64,000 nucleotides of DNA from Rhodobacterales bacterium (GTDB taxonomy: Bacteria; Pseudomonadota; Alphaproteobacteria; Rhodobacterales; Rhodobacteraceae). The notes under the pieces are model-generated. The model had not been told where the DNA came from and did not search any database. It saw only the letters and a list, made by a program, of their open reading frames with translations. Below are positions 45,507 to 54,503 of the stretch, piece by piece. How positions within the stretch are numbered: position 1 is the stretch's first letter; each line of letters begins with the position of its first letter. The stretch spans positions 1 through 64,000 of the forward strand of contig PDSA01000025.1 in NCBI GenBank assembly GCA_002748285.1, read 5' to 3'. The translations under genes and the position numbers were made by a program.

Positions 45507-46387
45507 GCAAAGGCGTGCAGGCTGTAGATCGTCAGCGCCAGACCGATCAGTGAAAAGGCGATCAGATGCCAGCGGCTGACCGGCTCGGCAAAGACCAGCG
45601 CGGCGACCATGAATTGCAGAAAAGGGTTGAGGTAAAACAAAAAACCTTGGGTGGCAAAGCTAAGCCGTTTGGCAGCAAAGGCAAACAGCACCAGCGCAAA
45701 GGCGGTGACCGGGCCGACCATCAACAGCAGCACCGTGTCCTGCCAACTTTGGCCAAAGGCTCCGCCCAGCCGGCCATCGAAATCGCGCCACTCCAGAAAA
45801 TGCACCCCCCACAGCCAGATCAGCGCCAGCGGCAACAGCAACAGCACTTCGCCGGTGACCGATACCAGCGGCCCCAGCGCGGTGTGCTTTTTCAGGCTGC
45901 CATAAACCGCGAATGTGCCCGCCAGAAACAGCGCCAGCCATGGGGTGACGCCCAGCCCCCAGCCCAGCAGCACCACCGCCGCCGCCGCGATCAGCACCGA
46001 AAGGATTTGCGCCGGGGCCAGTTTCTCGCGAAACAGCACCGTTCCCAGCACCGCCGTCATCAGAGGGTAAATGAAATAGCCCAGACTGGCCTCAACCGTC
46101 TGGCCGATCTGGACCGCGACAATGAAAGCCCCCCAGTTCACCCCGATCAGAACCGATAGCGTCACAATCATCAGCCGTTGCTGTTTCTGGCCCAGAATGC
46201 GCATCACCATCGGCAAGCGCCCCTGCACCCCCAGCCAGACCACAAAGATCACCAGCGACCAGATGGTGCGATGCGCCAGAACTTCCAGCGGCGGCACATG
46301 GTCCAGTGCTTTGTAAAGCAGCGGCGACAACCCCCACAGGATGCACGCCCCCAGCATCGCAAAAATGCCGCTATAGGTTCGGGTCAT
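45443..46387 (-). CDS. rarD: EamA family transporter RarD
   Basis: Ten-helix inner-membrane protein of 314 residues in the drug/metabolite transporter superfamily. RarD features are GACILWGLSPLLYKALDHVP, EVLAHRTIWSLVIF and EASLGYFIYPLMTAVLG in the first half, and GFLFYLNPFLQFMVAALVF near the end. Substrate not established for the family (chloramphenicol resistance was the original phenotype). The last 21 codons overlap the LOG gene on the other strand. Confidence 0.9.
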   Translation of the reverse strand: MTRTYSGIFAMLGACILWGLSPLLYKALDHVPPLEVLAHRTIWSLVIFVVWLGVQGRLPMVMRILGQKQQRLMIVTLSVLIGVNWGAFIVAVQIGQTVEASLGYFIYPLMTAVLGTVLFREKLAPAQILSVLIAAAAVVLLGWGLGVTPWLALFLAGTFAVYGSLKKHTALGPLVSVTGEVLLLLPLALIWLWGVHFLEWRDFDGRLGGAFGQSWQDTVLLLMVGPVTAFALVLFAFAAKRLSFATQGFLFYLNPFLQFMVAALVFAEPVSRWHLIAFSLIGLALTIYSLHAFAQERKSRKALVNSATPGTTVK

Positions 46388-46402
46388 GGCGGATCATACC
46401 TT

Positions 46403-46440
46403 GGCAAAAGAAACCGCCCTTCTGAAAACGCGAAAGGGCG
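46403..46440 (-). terminator. terminator after sodB
   Basis: CGCCCTT (46415-46421) pairs with AAGGGCG (46434-46440). On the minus strand the stem is followed by GGTTTCTTTTG, and it lies 24 nt beyond the sodB stop. Confidence 0.7.
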
Positions 46441-46464
46441 CTGTTTGAATTGTGCAGCCGGGTT

Positions 46465-47073
46465 TCAGGCCGCATCCAGACGCAATGCCACATTTTCCCA
46501 GTTCACCAGATTATCGAGGAAGTTGCTCAGATAAGCCGGGCGTTTGTTGCGGAAATCAATGTAATAGGAATGCTCCCACACATCGCAGCCCAGCAGCGCC
46601 GTCTGACCAAAACACAGCGGGTTTACACCGTTTTCGGTCTTGGTAACTTTCAACACACCGTCTTTGTCGACCACCAGCCAGCACCAGCCCGAGCCAAACT
46701 GCCCCGCACCCGCAGCGGTGAATTCGATTTTGAACTGCTCGAGCGAGCCAAAGCTGTCAACGATGCGCTTTTCCAGCTCAGAGGGCATTTTGTGGCCATC
46801 CGGGCCCATCATTTCCCAGAACTGCATGTGGTTCCAATGCTGCGCTGCATTGTTAAAGATACCGTTTTGCGCAACCGCACCGGCGTCATAGGTGCCGGTG
46901 ATAATGTCTTCCAGCGATTGGCCTTCCCACTTGGTCCCGGCGATCATTTTTTTGCCGTTTTCGACATAGGCGTTGTGGTGCAGATCGTGGTGATATTCCA
47001 TAGTTTCTTTGCTCATCCCTGCAGCGGCCAGCGCATCATGGGCATAAGGCAGATCAGGAAGTGTAAAAGACAT
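46465..47073 (-). CDS. sodB: superoxide dismutase, iron type
   Basis: Cytoplasmic superoxide dismutase of 202 residues. The metal ligands are visible in MEYHHDLHHNAYV, NHMQFW and the C-terminal DVWEHSYYIDFRN. AAQHWNHMQFW and GAGQFGSGWCWLV are typical of the Fe-type subgroup of alphaproteobacteria, though cambialistic use of Mn cannot be excluded. A purine-rich ribosome site precedes the ATG. It is transcribed alone with its own terminator. Confidence 0.96.
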   Translation of the reverse strand: MSFTLPDLPYAHDALAAAGMSKETMEYHHDLHHNAYVENGKKMIAGTKWEGQSLEDIITGTYDAGAVAQNGIFNNAAQHWNHMQFWEMMGPDGHKMPSELEKRIVDSFGSLEQFKIEFTAAGAGQFGSGWCWLVVDKDGVLKVTKTENGVNPLCFGQTALLGCDVWEHSYYIDFRNKRPAYLSNFLDNLVNWENVALRLDAA

Positions 47074-47175
47074 GATCGTCCCCCCTTCATTTCGTTCGCG
47101 CGAAAGAGATTAACCTAAATGGCGGAACCGGATGGGCAAGGTCAAGGGCCATCGCCGGGTTTTGGCCAGATATGC

Positions 47176-47736
47176 CTAACCGATCCCCACCTCGCCCCCC
47201 GGCTGAGCGGCGGTTTTCAGCACATCGAACACATATTGCGCCACGCTGCGAAACGCCACCAGATGGATTTCCTCAGGCCCGGCCAGCCAAAACGCCGCCG
47301 GCACCTGTGCCAGACGCGAGCGGCGGATTTCTCCGGGGGCCAGTGCTTGCATATCGGCCGGAGACAGCTTGGCCAGCACCTCGCGACACCCCGCGCCGCG
47401 CAGGCAAAACATCGCTCGCGCATCTGAAACATTCACAATCAGGCTATGGGTTTTACCCATGGATTTGCGCAGCTTGGCCACCACCGCTTCGGCCTGATCA
47501 TGGGGCATCAGCAACAGCAGCTCATCGGGCGACATCCAGGCGGCGGCGTTGTCTCCGGCAACGCTGATCTGGCGCATCTTTGGCATCTCAACCCCCAGAT
47601 GGGTTTTCAGCGCCTTGGCCAGTTTCACCAGCGACAAATCGGCGCGCAACGTCACCATGCCCACCAGCCCCATTTCCTGCACCTGCACATAGCCGTCATA
47701 AGAAACGCCGTCTAACGCACTGTGAAGCTTAGACAT
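47176..47736 (-). CDS. soxG: sarcosine oxidase gamma subunit
   Basis: Small subunit (186 residues) of heterotetrameric sarcosine oxidase, which oxidises sarcosine to glycine and passes the methyl carbon to tetrahydrofolate. Recognised from AWMSPDELLLLMPHDQ, IVNVSDARAMFCLRGAGCRE and LAPGEIRRSRLAQVPAAFW. ATG 47736 overlaps the soxA stop by 8 nt. It is the last gene of soxBDAG. No clear terminator follows in the 102 nt before sodB. Confidence 0.93.
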   Translation of the reverse strand: MSKLHSALDGVSYDGYVQVQEMGLVGMVTLRADLSLVKLAKALKTHLGVEMPKMRQISVAGDNAAAWMSPDELLLLMPHDQAEAVVAKLRKSMGKTHSLIVNVSDARAMFCLRGAGCREVLAKLSPADMQALAPGEIRRSRLAQVPAAFWLAGPEEIHLVAFRSVAQYVFDVLKTAAQPGGEVGIG

Positions 47737-50700
47737 TTTGTTTCGCCCCCTCTTTGTCATAAAACACCGGATCGACAATCTGGGCAGCGATCCGCGTGCC
47801 ATCGGTGCAGCCAAACTCGATGACCTCGCCCAAGCGATCCGGCCCATGGCGCACCAGCCCCATAGCGATGCCACAGCCCAGAGTCGGCGAATGATAACTC
47901 GACGTCACCCGCCCCTGCATATTGCGCTGCCCATTGGCATTCTGCCCCTCATCCAGCGCATAAGCGCCATCGGGCAGCACCGGGCCATCCAGCGTTTTCA
48001 GCCCCACCAGCTGCCAGCGCTCGCCACTGGCCATGTATGAGCGCATCTGCGCCCGTTTGCCCAGAAAATCGGTTTTCTTTTTCGAAATCGCCCAATGCAG
48101 CCCCAGATCCTGCGGGATCACCGTGCCATCGGTTTCATCACCGATCATGATAAAGCCCTTCTCGGCCCGCATGATATGCAGCGCTTCGGTGCCATAAGCC
48201 ATCGCGCCAAACGCCTTGCCTTCCTGATGCAGCAGCTCCCAAAACGCCTGCCCCTGCGAGGCCGGAACCGCGATTTCATAAGACAGCTCGCCAGAGAACG
48301 AGATCCGATACACCCGCGCGTCAAAGCCGCCGATCTGCCCATCGGCCCAGCCCATAAAGCTGAGCGCTTCTTGCGACAGATCCATGCCGCCCAGCTTTTG
48401 CAACAGCTTGCGGGCATTGGGGCCGACCACGGCGATCTGAGCATATTGCTCGGTGACATTGGCAACATAGACCTTCCAATCCCACCACTCGGTTTGCAGC
48501 CACTCTTCCATCCAGCCATGGATGCGATCAGCCCCGCCCGAGGTGGTGTGGCACAGGAAACTGTCCTCATCCAGGCGCGCCACCACGCCGTCATCCATCA
48601 GAAAGCCGTTCTCATCACACATCAACCCATAGCGGCAACGCCCAACCTTCAGCGTGGACATCATATTGGTATAGAGCATGTCCAGAAACTTGCCCGCATC
48701 CGGGCCTTTGACGATCAGCTTGCCCAGCGTCGAAGCATCCAGCAGCCCCACCGCATTGCGGGTATTGCTGACCTCGCACATCACCGCGTCATGGTGGCTT
48801 TCGCCATCGCGGGGATAGCAATAAGGGCGGCGCCAATGGCCGACCGGCTCCATATAAGCGCCCTGCTGTTCGTGCCAATCATGCATCGGCGTGCGGCGCA
48901 GCGGCTGAAAAATATCGCCCCGGGCTTCGCCTGCAATCACGCCAAAGGAAATCGGCGTGAAAGGCGGGCGGAATGTGGTGGTGCCGGTTTGGGGGATCGG
49001 TTGATGCAATGCATCAGAAAGCACTCCCAATCCGTTGATATTGCTCAGCTTCCCCTGATCGGTCGCCATGCCCAGCGTGGTATATCTTTTGGTATGCTCC
49101 ACACTTTCATAGCCCTCACGCGCCGCCAGCTGCACATCGCTCACCTTGACGTCATTCTGGAAATCCAGCCACATTTTAGAGCGCAGCTCGGGCCCGGCAT
49201 CGGCGGGCATGATCCAGACCGGCAGCATCGCGCCTTCAACCGTGGCGCGGGCCTTGGGCGCGGCGGCTCTTTTGGGCTGCAAGCCCAGCGCTTTGGCCGC
49301 AGATTTGGCGGCGTTGGTCGCATCGGCCAGAACCTCGGGCGTGTCCATCGCGCCGCTGGCGATGCCCGCGGTTTTCACAAAGCCCTGCCCCTGATCCCCG
49401 GTCGGAGGACGGGTGGGATCGGGAGCGAAATGGGCGTGAGCCTCAACCCAGCTCAGCTTGCCGCCGCAATGCGACCACAGATGCACCGCCGGAGAAAACC
49501 CGCCCGACATCGCCACCGCATCGCAAGCAATTTCGTCCCGCGCACTGCCATCGCTGTCATGCCGACACACCGCCACCCCGGTGACACGTTGCCGGCCCTT
49601 GACCTTGGCAATGGCCCGCCCGGCCAGAATCTCGATCCCCAACGCCCGGGCCTGATCGGGCAAATCACCCTGAACCAGCGGGCGGGCATCAATGATGGCG
49701 GGGATCTGAACCCCGGCCTGATGCAGGGTCAGAGCGGTGCGATAGGCGTCATCATTATTGGTGACAAGAACAGTTCTCAGCCCGACAACCACCCCCCAAT
49801 TCACCACAAAATCGCGCATCGCCGAAGCCAGCATGACGCCGGGAAGATCATTGCCAGCAAAGGCCAGCGGGCGTTCAATCGCGCCGGTGGCGGTGATGAT
49901 CTGCCCGGCCCGGATACGCCACAGACGATGCCGCGGGCCGTTCATTTGCGGCGCATGGTCGCTGACCTGCTCATAGCCCAGAGCATAGCCGTGATCATAC
50001 ACCCCGGCCCCCATGGTGCAGCGGCGCAGAGTCACATTCTCCATGCCGTCCAGTGTGGCCACGGTCTGATCCACCCAGTCTTCGGCAGGCATCCCGTCAA
50101 TCTCGGCCCCGTCCACCACGGCACGACCACCCCAATGGGCGGTTTGCTCGATCAGCAGCACCTTGGCCCCGGCCTGCGCCGCGACCAGAGCCGCCTGCAA
50201 CCCGGCAATCCCGCCGCCAATCACCAGCACATCGGTGAAGTGGTAAAAATGCTCATAACGATCCGCATCGCGTGATGTGGTTGGCTTGCCCAAACCGGCG
50301 GATTGGCGCACGATGGGCTCGAACACCCATTTCCACGCTGCACGCGGGAACATGAAGGTTTTATAGTAAAACCCGGCAGGGAAAAACCGGCTGAGGTAAT
50401 TGTTCACCACCCCAACATCATATTTCAGGCAGGGCCAGTGGTTTTGCGACTGGGCCTTCTGGCCGTCAAACAGCTCTGTGGTGGTGCTGCGCTGGTTGGG
50501 CTCGAACCGATCCCCCGCGCCCATATTCATCAGCGCATTGGGCTCCTCCGACCCCGAAGCCACAACGCCACGCGGGCGATGATATTTGAACGAACGCCCC
50601 AGCATCATCTGATCATTGGCCAGCAGCGCCGAGGCCAGAGTATCCCCCTGATAGCCGTGATAGGTCTTGCCGTTGAACTCAAACGCCAGCCGGGTGTTGC

Positions 50701-50740
50701 GGTTCAGCAGGCGGCCATGTTTGCGGATGCGGTTGCTCAT
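47729..50740 (-). CDS. soxA: sarcosine oxidase alpha subunit
   Basis: Large subunit of 1003 residues. The N-terminal ferredoxin-like segment (FNGKTYHGYQGDTLASALLA) and an FAD/NAD-type domain with VLVIGGGIAGLQAALVAAQAG precede the aminomethyltransferase-like C-terminal half (PVGHWRRPYCYPRDGES, GLLDASTLGKLIVKGPDA), which binds folate. It works with the beta subunit carrying the reaction FAD/FMN. ATG 50740 follows GGGAGGGC and overlaps the soxD stop by 4 nt. Intact and full length. Confidence 0.96.
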   Translation of the reverse strand: MSNRIRKHGRLLNRNTRLAFEFNGKTYHGYQGDTLASALLANDQMMLGRSFKYHRPRGVVASGSEEPNALMNMGAGDRFEPNQRSTTTELFDGQKAQSQNHWPCLKYDVGVVNNYLSRFFPAGFYYKTFMFPRAAWKWVFEPIVRQSAGLGKPTTSRDADRYEHFYHFTDVLVIGGGIAGLQAALVAAQAGAKVLLIEQTAHWGGRAVVDGAEIDGMPAEDWVDQTVATLDGMENVTLRRCTMGAGVYDHGYALGYEQVSDHAPQMNGPRHRLWRIRAGQIITATGAIERPLAFAGNDLPGVMLASAMRDFVVNWGVVVGLRTVLVTNNDDAYRTALTLHQAGVQIPAIIDARPLVQGDLPDQARALGIEILAGRAIAKVKGRQRVTGVAVCRHDSDGSARDEIACDAVAMSGGFSPAVHLWSHCGGKLSWVEAHAHFAPDPTRPPTGDQGQGFVKTAGIASGAMDTPEVLADATNAAKSAAKALGLQPKRAAAPKARATVEGAMLPVWIMPADAGPELRSKMWLDFQNDVKVSDVQLAAREGYESVEHTKRYTTLGMATDQGKLSNINGLGVLSDALHQPIPQTGTTTFRPPFTPISFGVIAGEARGDIFQPLRRTPMHDWHEQQGAYMEPVGHWRRPYCYPRDGESHHDAVMCEVSNTRNAVGLLDASTLGKLIVKGPDAGKFLDMLYTNMMSTLKVGRCRYGLMCDENGFLMDDGVVARLDEDSFLCHTTSGGADRIHGWMEEWLQTEWWDWKVYVANVTEQYAQIAVVGPNARKLLQKLGGMDLSQEALSFMGWADGQIGGFDARVYRISFSGELSYEIAVPASQGQAFWELLHQEGKAFGAMAYGTEALHIMRAEKGFIMIGDETDGTVIPQDLGLHWAISKKKTDFLGKRAQMRSYMASGERWQLVGLKTLDGPVLPDGAYALDEGQNANGQRNMQGRVTSSYHSPTLGCGIAMGLVRHGPDRLGEVIEFGCTDGTRIAAQIVDPVFYDKEGAKQNV

Positions 50741-51060
50741 TGATAGCCCTCCCAATCCGGGCGTTTGCGTTTGATTTTTTCCAGCAGCTCGGCCGGAGGG
50801 GCCGAGGTCTGGGCGCTATAGGTGCCAAACACTTCCAGCGTCACCGTGCAGCGGGCGGCGTGGAACCATTTGCCGCAGCCATGGGCATGGCGCCAGCGTT
50901 CGAAATGCACGCCTTTGGGGTTGTTGCGCAGGAACAGATATCCTTCGAGCTCTTCATCGGTGGACCCCGGACCATAGCGCAGCAGATGCGCCTGACCGCC
51001 GGGGCTCAGCTCGGTTTCATCGGCCATGACGCCGCAATAGGGGCATTTCAGGATCAGCAT
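50737..51060 (-). CDS. soxD: sarcosine oxidase delta subunit
   Basis: A 107-residue zinc-binding subunit of heterotetrameric sarcosine oxidase. Zinc ligands are in LKCPYCGVM and the later HAHGCGKWFHAAR; LFLRNNPKGVHFERWRHAHG is diagnostic. AAGGAG sits 6 nt before ATG 51060; an upstream extension of the frame is rejected. It lies 97 nt after soxB and overlaps soxA by 4 nt. Confidence 0.95.
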   Translation of the reverse strand: MLILKCPYCGVMADETELSPGGQAHLLRYGPGSTDEELEGYLFLRNNPKGVHFERWRHAHGCGKWFHAARCTVTLEVFGTYSAQTSAPPAELLEKIKRKRPDWEGYQ

Positions 51061-51157
51061 GGGCAACTCCTTTTGGAGGCGAGTGTGACAGCAAGGGATG
51101 TCCCAAAAGCAAAGGTTTGGGAGCAGATCGGGGCAAAAGTGCAAGCAAAGCCAGTCA

Positions 51158-52405
51158 TCAATGCGCCACCCCTGCCGCCACGCTTTCATCAATAAAGCGC
51201 CCTTGGGTAAAGCGATCCAACCCGAATTCCGCCGCCAGCGGGCCGGGTGTGCCATTGGCCACCAGCTCGGCCATGGCCCAGCCCGAGCCGGGGATGGATT
51301 TGAACCCGCCCGTGCCCCAGCCGCCATTGATGAAACACCCGCCCAGCGGCGTGGTTGAAATGATCGGCGAGCGGTCCCCGGTCACATCCACAATCCCGCC
51401 CCATTGGCGCAGCATTTTCAGGCGCGACACCATCGGGAAGGTCTCGATCAACGCACGCACGGTTTCTTCGATATGATGGAACGAGCCGCGCTGAGTATAA
51501 TTGTTAAACCCATCCGTGCCGCCGCCAATCACCATCTCGCCCTTATCAGATTGTGACATGTAGCCATGCACGGTGTTGGCCATCACCACCACGTCAAGGC
51601 AGGGCTTGATCGGCTCAGACACCAGCGCCTGCAACGCCACCGATTCCATCGGCAGCCGGAATCCGGCCATCGCCGCCAGATCGCCCGAATGCCCGGCCAC
51701 CACAATCGCCAGCTTCTCGCAACCAATCGCGCCGCGCGTGGTCTGCACCCCAGTGACCTGACCGCCGGAGTGATCCACCCCGGTGACCTGACAATTCTGG
51801 ATGATGTCCATCCCCATCTCGGAACAGGCCCGCGCATAGGCCCAAGCCACCGCATCATGACGCGCCGTGCCGCCGCGTTTCTGCCACAGCGCCCCCAGCA
51901 CCGGATAGCGCGGGCCCGAGATATTGATGATCGGTAACAGCTCCTTCACGCGCTCCGGACCGATATATTCGGTCTCGACCCCCTGAAACGCATTGGCCTG
52001 CGCCGTGCGTTTATAGCCGCGCACTTCGTGTTCGGTCTGGGCCAGCATCAGCACCCCGCGCGGCGAGAACATCACATTCATGTTCAGATCCTGGCTGAGC
52101 GTCTCATACAGCCCCCGGGCCTTTTCATAAATCGCTGCCGAAGGATCCTGCAAATAATTCGAGCGGATAATCGTGGTGTTGCGCCCGGTATTGCCACCGC
52201 CCAGCCAGCCTTTTTCGACAATCGCCACATCGGTGATGCCAAAGTTTTTACCCAGATAATAAGCCGTGGCCAGACCATGGCCGCCCGCGCCAACAATCAC
52301 CACCTTGTATCTGTGCCGTGGCTCGGGCGAGCGCCACGCCTTGCCCCAGCCCTTGTGATAGCTGAACGCCTGACGCGCGATGGCAAATGCCGAATACCGT
52401 TTCAT
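51158..52405 (-). CDS. soxB: sarcosine oxidase beta subunit
   Basis: Flavoprotein subunit of 415 residues holding the catalytic site for sarcosine. The dinucleotide motif is VVIVGAGGHGLATAYYLGKN; GGGNTGRNTTIIRSNYL and GGWGTGGFKSIPGSG complete the flavin site. ATG 52405 (MKRYSAFAIARQAFSY) follows GGGGGA. First gene of the operon. The 211-nt divergent gap to ccmI contains an inverted repeat GCAAATT (52497) and AATTTGC (52529), a possible operator. The enzyme closes glycine betaine and dimethylglycine catabolism. Confidence 0.96.
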   Translation of the reverse strand: MKRYSAFAIARQAFSYHKGWGKAWRSPEPRHRYKVVIVGAGGHGLATAYYLGKNFGITDVAIVEKGWLGGGNTGRNTTIIRSNYLQDPSAAIYEKARGLYETLSQDLNMNVMFSPRGVLMLAQTEHEVRGYKRTAQANAFQGVETEYIGPERVKELLPIINISGPRYPVLGALWQKRGGTARHDAVAWAYARACSEMGMDIIQNCQVTGVDHSGGQVTGVQTTRGAIGCEKLAIVVAGHSGDLAAMAGFRLPMESVALQALVSEPIKPCLDVVVMANTVHGYMSQSDKGEMVIGGGTDGFNNYTQRGSFHHIEETVRALIETFPMVSRLKMLRQWGGIVDVTGDRSPIISTTPLGGCFINGGWGTGGFKSIPGSGWAMAELVANGTPGPLAAEFGLDRFTQGRFIDESVAAGVAH

Positions 52406-52616
52406 GACTCGAATCCCCCGCAAAGCAATTTTGCCCCTGATTTGCATACTGACATATCGCATCTTTCCGACCGCGACCAGCAGCGGCCCATATATGGCAA
52501 ATTACGACATCGCCAGCAAGGGTGTTACAATTTGCAGCGCCCCACGGATTGCCCTTTTGCTGGCCCTCAAATCAGGCTACACAGCCTAAGCAAGCTGTAA
52601 CCAAAGGGGCATCCAG

Positions 52617-53740
52617 ATGTGGTTTTGGATCATCGCAAGCCTGATTATTCTGGTGGTCGGGATGTTTTTGACGCTGGCGCTGTTGCGCGGGCGCGAAGAG
52701 GGCGACTCAACCGCCGCCTATGATTTGCAGGTTTACCGCGATCAGTTGAAAACCGCGGATCGTGATCTGGCCCGGGGCGTGGTCTCGGCCGAGGATGCCG
52801 AGCGCATCAAGGTTGAAATCTCGCGCCGGATTCTGGCCGCTGATAAGGCATTGCAGGCGGAAAGCCACGGCCAACAGGCTCCGCTGGGGCTGAATGTGGC
52901 GGTGCTGGGGATCGGCGCGGCGGTGCTGCTGGGTGGCATCGGAATTTATCTGAGCCTTGGTGCGCCGGGCTATGGGGATCGCCCCTTGCAACTGCGCATC
53001 GAACAGGCCCGCGAGATCAAGAAAAACCGCCCCTCTCAGGCCGATGCCGAAGCCCGTATGCCGCAAAACAGCGCCAAAATCGATCCCCGGGATCAGGAAC
53101 TGATCGAAAAGCTGCGCGAAAAGGTCGCCGAGCGCGCCGATGACGTCAAAGCCCAAACCCTGCTGGCCGGCACCGAGGCCGCGCTTGGCAATTACCGCGC
53201 CGCTTATGAGGCCCGCAAACGGGTGATCACGCTCAAGGGCAATCAGGCCAACGCCCGCGATTATGCCGAGCTGGCCGATGCGATGATCATGGCCGCCAAT
53301 GGCTTTGTCTCGCCCGAGGCCGAAACGGCTCTGAAACAGGCGCTGAACCGCGACCCAAAACACGGCACCGCGCTTTATTACACTGGCCTGATGTTTGCCC
53401 AAAATGGCCGCCCTGACATCGCCTTTAACATCTGGAGCGAGTTGCTGGAACGCAGCCGCCCCAACGACCCATGGGTGCGCCCGATCCGCAGCCAGATCAA
53501 GGAAGCCGCTGCTTGGGCCGGGGTGTGGTGCAGGATATGGTCAATCAGCTGTCCGAGCGGCTCAACAGCGAAGGTGGCTCGGCCCGGGAATGGGCGCGGC
53601 TGATCTCGGCGCTTGGGGTGCTGGGCGAGACAGAGCGCGCGGCGCAAAGCTGGGGCAAGGCGCAAGAGCTGTTTGCCGGGCAAAGCGCCGAATTGGAGCT
53701 GCTGCGGGATGCTGCCCGTTCCGCCGGGGTGGCCAAATGA
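52617..53740 (+). pseudogene. ccmI: c-type cytochrome biogenesis protein CcmI, disrupted by internal deletion and frameshift
   Basis: CcmI holds apocytochrome c for heme ligation. The N-terminal membrane helix (WIIASLIILVVGMFLTLALL), the leucine-zipper-like loop, a second helix (VLGIGAAVLLGGIGIYL) and TPR repeats (residues about 165-290) are in frame 1 to about 53515. The C-terminal part VVQDMVNQLSERL to LRDAARSAGVAK continues in another frame. Family members have a longer linker between these parts, so some 35-40 codons seem missing along with the frameshift. The reading-frame break would remove the last domain. The ruvX start overlaps the proper stop by 4 nt. Confidence 0.8.
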
Positions 53741-54219
53741 TCTATGACGACATTCAGGATTTTCTAAAAGCGCTGCCGCCAATGCGGGCGATTGCCGGGC
53801 TGGATCTGGGCGAGAAAACCATCGGCGTGGCGGTCTCGGACAGCCTCTTGTCGGTGGCCACACCTTTGCAGACCATCCGGCGCAAAAAATTCGGCGTGGA
53901 TGCGGGGCAGCTGCTGGAAATCGTCGCAAAGCGCCAGCTGGCCGGGCTGGTTCTGGGCCTGCCACGGCATATGGACGGCAGCGAAGGGGCGCGCTGCCAA
54001 TCCACCCGCGCCTTTGCCCGCAATCTGAGCCGGATCAGCGATCTGCCGATCGGTTTTTGGGATGAGCGCCTGTCCACCGTCGCCGCCGAACGCGCTTTGC
54101 TTGAGGCCGACACCTCGCGCAAACGCCGCGCCGAAGTGATCGACCACATCGCGGCGGGGTATATCCTGCAAGGGGTGCTGGACCGGCGCGGGCATCTGGG
54201 CGCGAGCGGCGGAATATGA
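53737..54219 (+). CDS. ruvX: RuvX/YqgF family Holliday junction resolvase-like protein
   Basis: A 160-residue RNase H-fold nuclease linked to pre-16S rRNA maturation and, in some bacteria, Holliday junction resolution. Acidic residues occur in IAGLDLGEKTIGVAVSD, VLGLPRHMDGSEG and the C-terminal VIDHIAAGYIL; FWDERLST is diagnostic. ATG 53737 overlaps the true ccmI stop (ATGA). Three genes, ccmI, ruvX and DUF1289, form a chain of 4-nt overlaps. Confidence 0.92.
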   Translation: MIYDDIQDFLKALPPMRAIAGLDLGEKTIGVAVSDSLLSVATPLQTIRRKKFGVDAGQLLEIVAKRQLAGLVLGLPRHMDGSEGARCQSTRAFARNLSRISDLPIGFWDERLSTVAAERALLEADTSRKRRAEVIDHIAAGYILQGVLDRRGHLGASGGI

Positions 54220-54464
54220 GCGACGAGGTCTGGAAACGTCAGGAAATCGCTTCGCCCTGCGTCAAGCTGTGCGTGGTGCAGGAGGAAAGCGGGCTGTGCA
54301 CCGGCTGTTTGCGCAGTCTGGACGAGATCCGGGAGTGGTCGAAAATGAGCGATGCCCAACGCCGCGCCATCATGGACGCGCTGCCGGCAAGGAAACCTCT
54401 GTTGAGCAAACGCCGGGGCGGGCGCAAGGGGCGGTTGGCGAAACGGAACAAGCTGGAATCATAG
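54216..54464 (+). CDS. DUF1289 domain protein
   Basis: An 82-residue protein with the DUF1289 cysteine pattern SPCVKLCVVQEESGLCTGCL followed by RSLDEIREW. Four cysteines probably bind zinc or an iron-sulfur cluster. The C-terminus is strongly basic (RRGGRKGRLAKRNK), which suggests RNA or membrane contact. Overlaps ruvX by 4 nt. Function unknown; the family often follows ruvX-like genes in Rhodobacterales. Confidence 0.87.
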   Translation: MSDEVWKRQEIASPCVKLCVVQEESGLCTGCLRSLDEIREWSKMSDAQRRAIMDALPARKPLLSKRRGGRKGRLAKRNKLES

Positions 54465-54503
54465 CTCAGTTGCCAAAGCTGACCCACAAGCCTGCTCAAA
54501 CCT

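Noticed and set aside
48095..50275. 726-codon open frame antisense to soxA
   Set aside because: Shadow of a fully recognisable sarcosine oxidase alpha subunit; histidine/arginine-rich nonsense translation.
47176..52405. sox genes as a sulfur-oxidation (thiosulfate) cluster
   Set aside because: Products are the flavin/folate subunits of sarcosine oxidase; the shared gene symbols are a naming coincidence.
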